From the NCBI GenBank assembly GCA_026702845.1, contig JADCLS010000023.1, positions 1 through 64,000 of the forward strand: DNA of 64,000 bases, read 5' to 3'. The notes under the pieces were generated by a model that was not told where the DNA came from, ran no database searches, and worked only from the letters and a program-made list of their open reading frames with translations. A program made the translations under genes and the position numbers. Numbering within the stretch: position 1 is the first letter of the stretch; every line of letters starts with the position of its first letter. This DNA comes from Candidatus Heimdallarchaeota archaeon. Its GTDB lineage: Archaea; Asgardarchaeota; Heimdallarchaeia; Heimdallarchaeales; Kariarchaeaceae. Of the stretch, positions 7,437 to 15,103 are shown piece by piece.

Positions 7437-8563
7437 TGTAATAACCACGTCCACAGTACCCATAGAATAATATGAGTTGCAGCAAAGAGTAAGTCTATTG
7501 TAAATTCAGAACTATCTTTACCTTCTGGTGTGACACCAACACCATCTGCAATTTCTCCGATAAATGAAAAACTAGCACTTATTATAAACACTAAAATATC
7601 CTTATTGTCCATATTTCCCAGATCCAATAAACCGCTTGCTAATGCCACTCCAGTACTACCAATTTTATATATTGTATCTCCAAATTCGACGAAATTCTTT
7701 ATTTTCGTAGCACTATTCCCAAATAATCGACCAATAATACTATCTAGACCATCTCTAAATAATTTCTTTAGTACTTTAGATCCAGCAGATACAAGATGAC
7801 CCATCATTGAATACCAATGGAAATCTAATAGGTTCTGAGCATATTCTTCCTTAGTCATCGGTAATGGATCCAATCCATCATAATTGAGATATCCATAGTT
7901 TAGATTAAATGAGATGAAAGTTGAAAGAATTATTGATGGTATAATATATTTTAAAGGTAGTACTCCTTCGGGTGCAGTCGCTGCAGCAACCGCACAAACC
8001 ATTTTTGCTGCCCAAAACGTCAATTCTGAAACCCATAAAGGTAGAGTAGAAACAAATCCATTCATTTTATCATAAACACTTAAAGTTTCAACTTCTAACG
8101 AGGTATCAATTAATATATCAAATAAGTTGATATTACCATTGGGTAATTCAATTAAGATATTTGGACCATCATTAGAGATAGCAAGTCTTTGCCCATTATA
8201 TTCGACACCATTCTCAATCACCTGAATTCCTGTGAAGCCTATTAATGAAGTCAATGAAATCATCATAGCCTTTATTAATTCAGCTAATGATTGGGAAATC
8301 ACATTAATTATAGCAGTTAAAGCAGTCAATGCAATATATTCCAACCCAGCTTTCACACCGGCCGCAAACTCAGTTATTGATGATTTGATAGCAGTTAACG
8401 CACCAGAAACTCCAGAGAATACTCCAGCAACAACATCAACCAACGTCCATCCAGAGTGCCCTATCTGCCCCATCAACCAATTCCATGTTGAGGCCCATCC
8501 AGTAGACCCAATATACGTATCATGGATATAATTATCGCATTTGTCTACACAATGTGTACACAA
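7433..8563 (-). CDS. Intact 'leader' gene: large hydrophobic protein of unknown family, source of the repeated 5' remnants
   Basis: The 376-residue protein starts at a TTG (8563) with MCTHCVDKCDNYIHDTYIGS, a two-CxxC-like Cys pattern and aromatic stretch, then WNWLMGQIGHSGWTLVDVVAGVFSG-type Gly/Ala-rich helices to about residue 115. A polar part (about 115-185, with NGVEYNGQR) follows, then helices around 185-225 and at the end (AATHIILWVLWTWLLQ). The frame is closed upstream by a stop next to the TTG, which itself lies at the edge of a palindrome. The first 30-65 codons recur as remnants at 3225, 5101 and 6263. The repeating Gly/Ala amphipathic helices recall pore-forming or bacteriocin-like proteins, but no family is recognised. 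Confidence 0.7.
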   Translation of the reverse strand: MCTHCVDKCDNYIHDTYIGSTGWASTWNWLMGQIGHSGWTLVDVVAGVFSGVSGALTAIKSSITEFAAGVKAGLEYIALTALTAIINVISQSLAELIKAMMISLTSLIGFTGIQVIENGVEYNGQRLAISNDGPNILIELPNGNINLFDILIDTSLEVETLSVYDKMNGFVSTLPLWVSELTFWAAKMVCAVAAATAPEGVLPLKYIIPSIILSTFISFNLNYGYLNYDGLDPLPMTKEEYAQNLLDFHWYSMMGHLVSAGSKVLKKLFRDGLDSIIGRLFGNSATKIKNFVEFGDTIYKIGSTGVALASGLLDLGNMDNKDILVFIISASFSFIGEIADGVGVTPEGKDSSEFTIDLLFAATHIILWVLWTWLLQ

Positions 8564-8676
8564 TCATTTTTTTACAGGAATTACGCAGAACGGAAAATGA
8601 TTTTTTAGGTTATGAAATTATTAAAATGCATCATTTAGGGCTCATATCCAAGATTATCGGATTTGTGTACACAAAT
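8543..8676. promoter_or_regulatory. Divergent control region with two palindromes (candidate operator or recombination site)
   Basis: GTCTACACAATGTGTACAC (8543-8561) is a near-perfect 19-bp palindrome that overlaps the TTG start of the leader gene. ATTTGTGTACACAAAT (8661-8676) is a perfect 16-bp palindrome about 32 bp ahead of the RHH-like gene. Both share TGTGTACA, so one protein could bind both. The RHH-like product of 8709-9290 or the tyrosine recombinase are obvious candidates. Both sites and the spacer are retained in the deleted copy at 6332-6465. Confidence 0.6.
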
Positions 8677-8708
8677 GCAACACATTTTTAAAGCGATTTT
8701 GGAGTTTC

Positions 8709-9290
8709 ATGCCCATGAATGAAGAAATTCACCCATTTACGGTTCATATCCGCATCAGTGATGAGGAGAAAAATTCATGGTCTAGCCATGCAAAAACGTA
8801 TTTTCGTGGAAATTTGTCCAGGATGATCCGTACTATTATCAATCAGAGTATTGTTAATCACTCTGATTCTGATGATTTTTCGGATCAACTAGATGAAGAG
8901 GTCGAAACAATGAGGAAAACGTCATTTGAGACATTTGATAAGATTTCATCCCTTGAAAGTGATTTGCAGATCATCAAGACATTGCTTTCCAAATTACTGC
9001 AGAAACAGTCTGAATCAATAAGCAAATATCAATCCTCCTCTGGCCTTCCTGTTGAGGATCTGGTCTATCAGAGAGTGTTTGAGTATGTGAGGTCTCAGGA
9101 ACGAATGATCTCAGCTGATGAGGTGATCAGCTATCTCCTCAAGAGTTGTGTGGAATGCAGGAGGTATCTGGCTGCAGAGGAGCAGAAGATCCCAGGAGGT
9201 AGCAGAATTGCCATTGCATTCATCTTGGAGGAGGTGATAGGAGAGTTAGGTTTAGAAGATGATCAAGGAGGAAATATCTATGACTTCTAA
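8709..9290 (+). CDS. Ribbon-helix-helix-like regulator with coiled coil, partner of the recombinase
   Basis: The 193-residue protein begins with a strand-helix-helix pattern (TVHIRISDEEKNSWSSHAK, then RMIRTIINQ, about 10-50) like a ribbon-helix-helix domain. About 55-110 is a heptad-rich, acidic coiled-coil segment, and about 115-190 is a separate helical domain with a CxxCR (SCVECRR) patch. The start is ATG 8709 or ATG 8715. The gene end overlaps the recombinase start by 11 bp. It may repress the divergent promoters through the two palindromes and/or act as the recombinase's accessory DNA-binding protein. The fold is inferred. Confidence 0.6.
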   Translation: MPMNEEIHPFTVHIRISDEEKNSWSSHAKTYFRGNLSRMIRTIINQSIVNHSDSDDFSDQLDEEVETMRKTSFETFDKISSLESDLQIIKTLLSKLLQKQSESISKYQSSSGLPVEDLVYQRVFEYVRSQERMISADEVISYLLKSCVECRRYLAAEEQKIPGGSRIAIAFILEEVIGELGLEDDQGGNIYDF

Positions 9291-10173
9291 GTTCTCCCGA
9301 CGGCTCAAGAAATTCTCAGATGAGGAGCTTATTGAGTATTATCTCAAGAGCCGTGCTACTCTAAGTCCTCACACTCTCAAGAACTATCGTGTGTCACTTA
9401 CGAGATTCTTCAACTACTGCCATGACCTGGGGATCTCAATGACCCGTGCTTCTGAGATAGAAGTTTCTGATTTTATTTCTCAGTATCAGTACAAATCCAC
9501 GAAAGACTCATACAAGACCATTCTGAATATATTCTTCAAATGGTGTTTCAAGCATCACCTGATGGATCAGAACCCAGCAGAGGACATTGTCATTAAGAAA
9601 GGCAAACGCAAAAAACACAATCTTATGTCAGAGCTTGACTTTAAGTCTATTTTGTCAAGATGTGAAGGTCTACGAGAGATGACTATTGTCTCGATGTTCT
9701 GGTTTACTGGAGTGAGGGCCAAGGAGTTAAGAATGATGAGAATCGAGGATATTGACCTTGAACGAGGTCTAATCCACATCTCTAACTCAAAAACTATGAC
9801 AGGTTATCGTACCATACCCATCCATCCCAATTTCAAAGGATTGTTGGAGAAATACCTGCAGAAACGTAGAGCTATCAGAAGTCCTCAGAAATCGCTTTTC
9901 CTGACAAAGAAAGGTTCTTCCTTTAGTGAGAGCACAATCACTCATTTGATCGATTTCCTGCAGCGTGATCTTGTCAATTCTTTAAGATTTTCAAGCAAAT
10001 ACACTTGTCATGACTTTCGTAGGGCATTTATCACAAGATTGTACCGCAAAACCAAGGATCTGGTATTGTGTCAGAATCTTGCTGGTCATAGTAGTATAAA
10101 GACCACCAGAACGTATATACTGGATGATTTTGAGGAAAATATGAGAAAATTTAATGGTTTGTCTGATTTTTAA
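9280..10173 (+). CDS. Tyrosine recombinase/integrase (XerC/D-like)
   Basis: An N-terminal SAM-like core-binding domain (about 10-90; TLSPHTLKNYRVSLTRFFNYC) is followed by the catalytic domain. Catalytic residues are visible in order: Arg in FTGVRAKEL, Lys in SKTMTGYR, His-x-x-Arg in CHDFRRAFITR, His in LAGHSSIKTT and Tyr in RTYIL. The length of about 297 residues is normal for archaeal XerA/phage-type integrases. I chose the ATG at 9280 rather than the upstream in-frame ATG at 9259, because a strong AAGGAGGA (9265-9272) stands just ahead of it, unusual in this mostly leaderless window. A broken duplicate of its 3' third lies at 6566-6842. It probably built the island. Confidence 0.95.
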   Translation: MTSKFSRRLKKFSDEELIEYYLKSRATLSPHTLKNYRVSLTRFFNYCHDLGISMTRASEIEVSDFISQYQYKSTKDSYKTILNIFFKWCFKHHLMDQNPAEDIVIKKGKRKKHNLMSELDFKSILSRCEGLREMTIVSMFWFTGVRAKELRMMRIEDIDLERGLIHISNSKTMTGYRTIPIHPNFKGLLEKYLQKRRAIRSPQKSLFLTKKGSSFSESTITHLIDFLQRDLVNSLRFSSKYTCHDFRRAFITRLYRKTKDLVLCQNLAGHSSIKTTRTYILDDFEENMRKFNGLSDF

Positions 10174-10204
10174 TGGTATATCGAATATTTAGAATAAAAA
10201 TTGA

Positions 10205-10447
10205 TTAATTATTCCACAATTTGTATACTCTTAATTCTTCTTGATTATATTTTTCCTTAAAATATATTAACCCTGTAATAATCATTAGAATTATGAGGTA
10301 ATATAAAGATTGTTTATTTTCTTGAATATATGAAGGTCTATCAGAATGACTCCTTATAACGATTGTAAAAACAAAATACAGACCATATATCCAGAGAATA
10401 TAAACGATATATTTAATATATTTTAAAGTTATTTCCATTGCATTCAC
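10205..10447 (-). CDS. Small two-helix membrane protein
   Basis: The 80-residue protein has two hydrophobic helices (about 10-31 and 46-62) and a charged, Tyr/Glu-rich tail. The first possible start is a GTG at 10447, directly after the TAG of an upstream short frame; ATG 10438 is the alternative. Its place, minus strand just behind the recombinase end, is the same as that of the membrane gene 6861-7436 behind the deleted recombinase copy. No family recognised. Confidence 0.5.
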   Translation of the reverse strand: MNAMEITLKYIKYIVYILWIYGLYFVFTIVIRSHSDRPSYIQENKQSLYYLIILMIITGLIYFKEKYNQEELRVYKLWNN

Positions 10448-10561
10448 CTACCAAACAGCATGTATAATCAAGAGTAATAAAGAAACTATAAACATTACTT
10501 CATTAAACTGTCTTGACATAGTTACATATCTGACTTCGTGCACTTTTTTTATTCTAATCAA
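10448..10561 (-). pseudogene. Short hydrophobic frame, possibly the 3' end of a further leader-type gene
   Basis: On the minus strand from a TTG at 10561 the frame gives 37 residues ending VMFIVSLLLLIIHAVW and a TAG that touches the GTG of the next gene. A hydrophobic, Trp-ended tail directly coupled to a membrane gene mirrors the end of the leader gene (HIILWVLWTWLLQ). It may be a complete small gene or the remains of another unit cut by the adjacent insertion sequence. Confidence 0.3.
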
Positions 10562-10690
10562 TTCTCATTGAATATTGGCATTTCAAATCTCTAAATGATA
10601 TTGTGCGCTAGTTCAAAAACTAGATTGATGTCACATTCGATAAAAATAACAAATTTTGGATTTGCTAGAATACTATCTAGATAAATAGGT

Positions 10691-11877
10691 GTGGCTTTAA
10701 TTCAAATCGCTACAAAATGAAGTCAAGCCACATTTCAGACAACCTACAATCATATTTCAATATTTTTGCTGAGACACTCAGCAAACCTCAGCAAACTCAT
10801 TTTGAATCATGGAATCTAGGAATTTTACATGGTTTTGCTCAGGGATCTGACATTTCTCGTCAATTTTCTCATCGTGTGGAAACCTCGGTGACGAGGTTTT
10901 TGTCACAGAGTTCGTGGAATCACCACGAACTCAATCTTGAGAGAATATCGCATGCAACTAATATTTTGCATCAAAGATATCAGAAATACTCCTCGTTTAT
11001 CATTGATGATACACCTTTTGAAAAATTTGGCAAACAGCTTCCTGGAATTGGATATCATTATTCACACGCGGAAGGTGGAACAATTTGGGGTCAAGCAATG
11101 CTAACCAGCCACTTGGTGGCTGGTGATATGGATATTCCATTATTTGCAGATCTATACAGTAAGGAAACAGGGATCTCAAAAATAGATCTTGCAATTGAGC
11201 AGATTAATCAATTTGCTCAAATACCACTGCATGGATCAAAAGGTGTTCTTGTTGCAGATTCATGGTTTTCAGCCTTGAAGATCTTCAATGCCTGTCTGGA
11301 AAATGGTTTTGAGTTTGTAACTATGCTCAAATCAAATAGAAAAGTGAAAATTGATGGAATTGATACTTGGATGTCTATTCGTGATATTTCAAAGAGTTTG
11401 CATGAAGAATCCCTCCACCAGGTGACCGTGGAGGGTATTCGTTATCGCTATGCTCAGATGAAAGGTACAATTCATGGCATTGGTGGACATAGTTGTAAAA
11501 TATTGTGCATCCAACAATTTTCTGAAGAAACCGGAGAATGGTCAAATTACAAATACCTACTCTCCACAGATAGCTCCATGGGGGCTTGGACATTGATATT
11601 CCTGTACAGACAGAGATGGAAGATTGAGACATTCTACAAATTTGGCAAGGAAAGGTTAGAAATGGATAAATCAAGAGTATTGAAGGAAAAAGCTTTGTTA
11701 CGGTTTATTCTGCTAATATTCTCCAGTTATACCTATCTAGCCCTTCAACGCTTCAATTTTGTATATTTTGAGAAAAAGGATAGAAGTTGCTATCAAATTC
11801 TAAATCAGGAGATCCTAACAACCCAAACCCAGCTTATCCGCTGGGTTTTCACCCAGGGACAATTGGGTCGTCCCTGG
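10691..11877. repeat. Series of perfect hairpins within the transposase gene
   Basis: Inverted repeats read by eye: 10691-10697/10725-10731; 10765-10773/10777-10785 (9 bp, loop 3); 10880-10887/10892-10899 (8 bp, loop 4); 10908-10917/10923-10932 (10 bp, loop 5); 11104-11112/11116-11124 (9 bp, loop 3); 11195-11201/11214-11220; 11275-11288 (14-nt palindrome); 11411-11418/11428-11435 (8 bp); 11825-11833/11840-11848 (9 bp, loop 6); 11853-11860/11870-11877 (8 bp). The stems differ in sequence, so they are not copies of one repeat. Confidence 0.8.
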
Positions 11878-11922
11878 ATTGAAATCACGATGGAATTGTG
11901 TTTCTTGAAAAAATCTGCATGA
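10717..11922 (+). CDS. DDE transposase, IS4/IS701 family
   Basis: The 401-residue protein carries the family catalytic triad: Asp in FIIDDTPFEKFG (about 95-106), Asp in VLVADSWFSALK (about 182-193) and Glu in YRQRWKIETFYKFGKE (about 293-308, the YREK-like region). It looks complete and uninterrupted. Unusually, the coding sequence holds at least nine perfect inverted repeats (7-10 bp stems, short loops), listed in the separate entry, and the start codon lies in the loop of GTGGCTT (10691-10697) and AAGCCAC (10725-10731). Such structure could dampen translation. It sits at the right border of the recombinase island. Confidence 0.93.
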   Translation: MKSSHISDNLQSYFNIFAETLSKPQQTHFESWNLGILHGFAQGSDISRQFSHRVETSVTRFLSQSSWNHHELNLERISHATNILHQRYQKYSSFIIDDTPFEKFGKQLPGIGYHYSHAEGGTIWGQAMLTSHLVAGDMDIPLFADLYSKETGISKIDLAIEQINQFAQIPLHGSKGVLVADSWFSALKIFNACLENGFEFVTMLKSNRKVKIDGIDTWMSIRDISKSLHEESLHQVTVEGIRYRYAQMKGTIHGIGGHSCKILCIQQFSEETGEWSNYKYLLSTDSSMGAWTLIFLYRQRWKIETFYKFGKERLEMDKSRVLKEKALLRFILLIFSSYTYLALQRFNFVYFEKKDRSCYQILNQEILTTQTQLIRWVFTQGQLGRPWIEITMELCFLKKSA

Positions 11923-11997
11923 AGTCAGTTTATTAGTTTTAACTTTTAATATTCTAAATACAATCCAGTTTTAATACTAAATCTTTCTTTTGCAATC

Positions 11998-12669
11998 ATG
12001 GATATCATTATATCTGATTTATCCTTCATTTATAATGTAAAAGGAGTAAAAAATCATGTTTTGCAAAATATATCATCGACAATTAAAAGTAACTCATTTG
12101 TTGCAATCATGGGTAAATCAGGGATGGGAAAATCAACTTTATTAAAATGTATAGCAGGATTACTAGAATTATCTACTGGTAGCATCATTGTTGATAATTT
12201 TGAGATTGCAGGAGCAAATGATGATGAAATTAGTAAATATAGAAAGCAAACAATAGGAATTGTATTTCAAGATCATAATTTACTAGATTATCTTACAGTA
12301 TTTGAGAATGTTGAGTTACCGATGGTTCTGATGAATGAAGAAAAGGAAATTAGAGAACAGCGTGTAAATAATCTTTTAAATCAAATGGGTATAATTCAAT
12401 ATAAAAATCGTTTACCAGATGCCTTGAGTCTTGGTGAAAAACAAAGGGTTGCGATTTGTGTTGCTCTAGCTAATGATCCAGCGATTATCTTAGCTGATGA
12501 GCCAACAGGTTCACTAGATCTTGAGAATTCAAAAATGATATACAAATATTTCAAAGAAATAAATGAAAAAGATCAGAAAACTATTCTTATGGTTACTCAT
12601 GATCATAATGCTAGGGAATATGTAGATGAAGTTTTATTATTAAAAAGAACGAGTCTTGAGAGGGAATGA
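11998..12669 (+). CDS. ABC transporter ATPase, LolD/MacB type
   Basis: The 223-residue ATPase has Walker A GKSGMGKST (about 39-47), a Q-loop in VFQDHNLLDYLTV, the signature as LSLGEKQR (normally LSGGEQQR), Walker B IILADEPTGSLD and the switch His in VTHDH. The DEPTGSLD form and the length mark the LolD/MacB/FtsE group that works with FtsX-fold permeases. It overlaps the first permease by 4 bp (ATGA). In this group the complexes act by mechanotransmission, extracting lipids, peptides or drugs from the membrane rather than classic transport. The gene starts right behind the insertion sequence. Confidence 0.95.
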   Translation: MDIIISDLSFIYNVKGVKNHVLQNISSTIKSNSFVAIMGKSGMGKSTLLKCIAGLLELSTGSIIVDNFEIAGANDDEISKYRKQTIGIVFQDHNLLDYLTVFENVELPMVLMNEEKEIREQRVNNLLNQMGIIQYKNRLPDALSLGEKQRVAICVALANDPAIILADEPTGSLDLENSKMIYKYFKEINEKDQKTILMVTHDHNAREYVDEVLLLKRTSLERE

Positions 12670-15101
12670 ATTTGATTTCTATAAAATTAATAACAAAAAA
12701 CAGATCTTTTCAAGTTTTTTATATCATATTTATTATATTTATAATTTTATCAAATCTCGCATTTTATAATATGATTATTCAACGGAAGAATATTATTGAT
12801 GAGGAGTTCTCGAAAATCGGTGATTTTTATGGTTTTGCAAATCCTAGAAGAGACTACCTTAACCAGCATAGTGTTTCAGATTTTTTTTCTGAAATAGATT
12901 CAAAAAAAAGTAATGAAATAGATTATTTTTACTTTTTTACACCTTTGAATTTTCAATTTGCAAAAAGTATTGATGGCTATCAAAATTCTGTTGAAATTTA
13001 TTTATTAAGTGATAATTTCTTTACTTACATATTTGAGGAGAAAGATGGTATCTTTATTCATTATCCTACCGATTTAATAACCTATGATGAAATAGATCTT
13101 ACCCTAGAAATTACTAAAGACGATCTCACTACTCCAATAAACGAGAGTCAATCAATCACAAATCATTATGTAGTAAATATGATACAGGATTCTAAAAAAC
13201 TATTCGGTCAAAATTTATTTTCATCAACTAATGTAAAAGATTTCATATCTGAATCAAATGATTTAATTCGTCTGTACATATCATTAAATTCAATTGATAG
13301 TTTTTTTGCTCAATACACAATTAACAGAAATGAATATTTAATAGATCCAATTCAAATTTCGGCTGAAATAAATTCCTTAAAAGTTCCTTTAGATTATAAT
13401 AAATATGAAGACTGGGAACATGATCAAAAGGAATATTTAACTGAATTTTTCGATTTTTACTTTGATTATTGTTTTTTTGATTCTGATTTAGCTGGGAATT
13501 TTGAATTGGAGTTTGGATATTTAACTTATAACTTAGCCTTATTATTACTACCTCTACTTGTAATATATGGTATTTTATACTTAATTCTTGGATATATTTA
13601 TTATTTGATTAAACTGAAGAATTCAGATTTATTCATATATTTAGATCATATTGGAGCATCTAGAGAAGATTATGATAAAATATTTGGACAAATTCTTTTT
13701 AAAATTCCTATGATTATGGCCTCAATTATTTATTCAATTAATTTGCTTCTGATAATTATTTTTAAATTACCAATTATATTGTTATTTAGCCAAATTCTTC
13801 TCCCAGTTGTTATAATTGGATTTTTATTGAAAAATAAAGCAAAAGATTTTGTTAATCCTATCAATATTGAATCCAACCTCCATGGTAAACTGAATTATAT
13901 GTCAATTTCAATGTTTGTAATATTCATTATTGCAAAATTATTAAAAGTACCAGTAATAGATTACATATTTGGGTATTTATCGTTACAATTGCTATTAGCT
14001 GTAGGTTTATTTTACTTATTATCCTCTAATTACGTGTCAAGTAAAAAAATGATTGAACAATTAAATATAAAGAGAATATTAGATCAAATCCAAAAAATCA
14101 GTTCCTTTATATTAATTTTACTTGTTATAATTCCTATCATATTTTCCTCATTTGATATTGTGAGTATGTTGATTTCATATGATGATGATTATAATCTTAA
14201 TGATCCAAATGTTGTCATCTATGGTAATTATTCATCAAATTTAGAAAACCCCATGAAAATTAATGTAGAATTGATAGACCAGAGATCAATAAATATTCAA
14301 AATTCAAAGAAATATACTGATCTTTTAATTTTCTTAAATATGACTGAGTATCAAGAGAAATATCCACAAATTCAATTGCATCAAACAGATTTTAGCGACT
14401 TTGAAAATGGAGCTGCAATAATCTCAAGCTCCTTGATAACACAAAATTCTAGTATTATTTCAAATAATAATATATATTTTAATACTTCAAATGCAGAATA
14501 TAATGTACCTGTATCTAATATTTATACCAATTTACCAGGAATTGATTTATTGGTCTTTGGTTCATCTGAAACATTTCAAGATAATATGGGATTTGTTTTG
14601 CTTTCAGTGAATTATTACAGCAATTTACAAGGATCAAATATGATTTTAGGAAACATTAATGAGAATATTAAGGAACAGATTTATTCTTTAGAATCAGAAT
14701 TTTTCATTGTCTATTATGATAAAACTGATGTATTAGTGAATCATTACAATACAGGTTGGTTAGAAAATATTTACATAATACTGAGTTTAATAATGTATTT
14801 TTACAATTTTATTATAATAATCATTACAACTTTTGCTATTGGTAGAAATGTAAATTCAATTTCTTACATATTATTATCTAGAGGATTTTCTTCAAAGGAT
14901 TTAAAAAAAGTAAAAAATGGATTACAAATAAAATTTTTAATGATTTTAGCCATTTACCAGCAATTACAGGATATTGTTAGATGGATAATTTCAAATATTG
15001 GGAATTTTGAAGGTAATAATCCCCCTTTTCCATCAACTCTTCTTAATCCAATAGTTTATTGGATTTTTGTCGCAGGATTTATAATTTTCCGGGTGAGATA
15101 A
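12666..15101 (+). CDS. Large FtsX/MacB-like permease, first of two
   Basis: The 811-residue membrane protein has a helix at about 13-35, a large extracytoplasmic domain (about 36-285), a block of about six helices (288-500), a second outside domain (about 505-700) and final helices (about 705-800). This is the duplicated FtsX-fold layout used by LolCE/MacB-like systems. Its start overlaps the ATPase gene. Codon use is extremely AT-rich, with runs of Ile, Asn, Asp and Tyr, more so than in flanking chromosomal genes. Substrate unknown. Confidence 0.8.
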   Translation: MNLISIKLITKNRSFQVFYIIFIIFIILSNLAFYNMIIQRKNIIDEEFSKIGDFYGFANPRRDYLNQHSVSDFFSEIDSKKSNEIDYFYFFTPLNFQFAKSIDGYQNSVEIYLLSDNFFTYIFEEKDGIFIHYPTDLITYDEIDLTLEITKDDLTTPINESQSITNHYVVNMIQDSKKLFGQNLFSSTNVKDFISESNDLIRLYISLNSIDSFFAQYTINRNEYLIDPIQISAEINSLKVPLDYNKYEDWEHDQKEYLTEFFDFYFDYCFFDSDLAGNFELEFGYLTYNLALLLLPLLVIYGILYLILGYIYYLIKLKNSDLFIYLDHIGASREDYDKIFGQILFKIPMIMASIIYSINLLLIIIFKLPIILLFSQILLPVVIIGFLLKNKAKDFVNPINIESNLHGKLNYMSISMFVIFIIAKLLKVPVIDYIFGYLSLQLLLAVGLFYLLSSNYVSSKKMIEQLNIKRILDQIQKISSFILILLVIIPIIFSSFDIVSMLISYDDDYNLNDPNVVIYGNYSSNLENPMKINVELIDQRSINIQNSKKYTDLLIFLNMTEYQEKYPQIQLHQTDFSDFENGAAIISSSLITQNSSIISNNNIYFNTSNAEYNVPVSNIYTNLPGIDLLVFGSSETFQDNMGFVLLSVNYYSNLQGSNMILGNINENIKEQIYSLESEFFIVYYDKTDVLVNHYNTGWLENIYIILSLIMYFYNFIIIIITTFAIGRNVNSISYILLSRGFSSKDLKKVKNGLQIKFLMILAIYQQLQDIVRWIISNIGNFEGNNPPFPSTLLNPIVYWIFVAGFIIFRVR

Positions 15102-15103
15102 TT

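Larger units (their letters stand above)
10616..11972 (+). mobile_element. IS4/IS701-type insertion sequence, about 1.36 kb (ends tentative)
   Basis: The single gene is a DDE transposase. AAAACTAGATTG at 10616-10627 is matched in inverse orientation by CAATCCAGTTTT at 11961-11972 (11 of 12 bases), giving plausible terminal repeats and a normal size for the group. I could not see a clear target-site duplication. The right end is only 25 bp before the ABC ATPase gene, so the element may have replaced that gene's promoter. The transposase call is solid; the ends are not. Confidence 0.5.

Noticed and set aside
8232..8531. 99-codon plus-strand frame
   Set aside because: Complete antisense shadow of the leader gene; low-complexity Asn/Ala/Pro composition comes from the opposite strand.
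10725..10738. Similarity between AGTCAAGCCACATTT near the transposase start and GTCAAGCCACATTTTG on the minus strand near 60110
   Set aside because: Only about 16 shared bases with no continuing similarity; too short to claim a second copy of the element.
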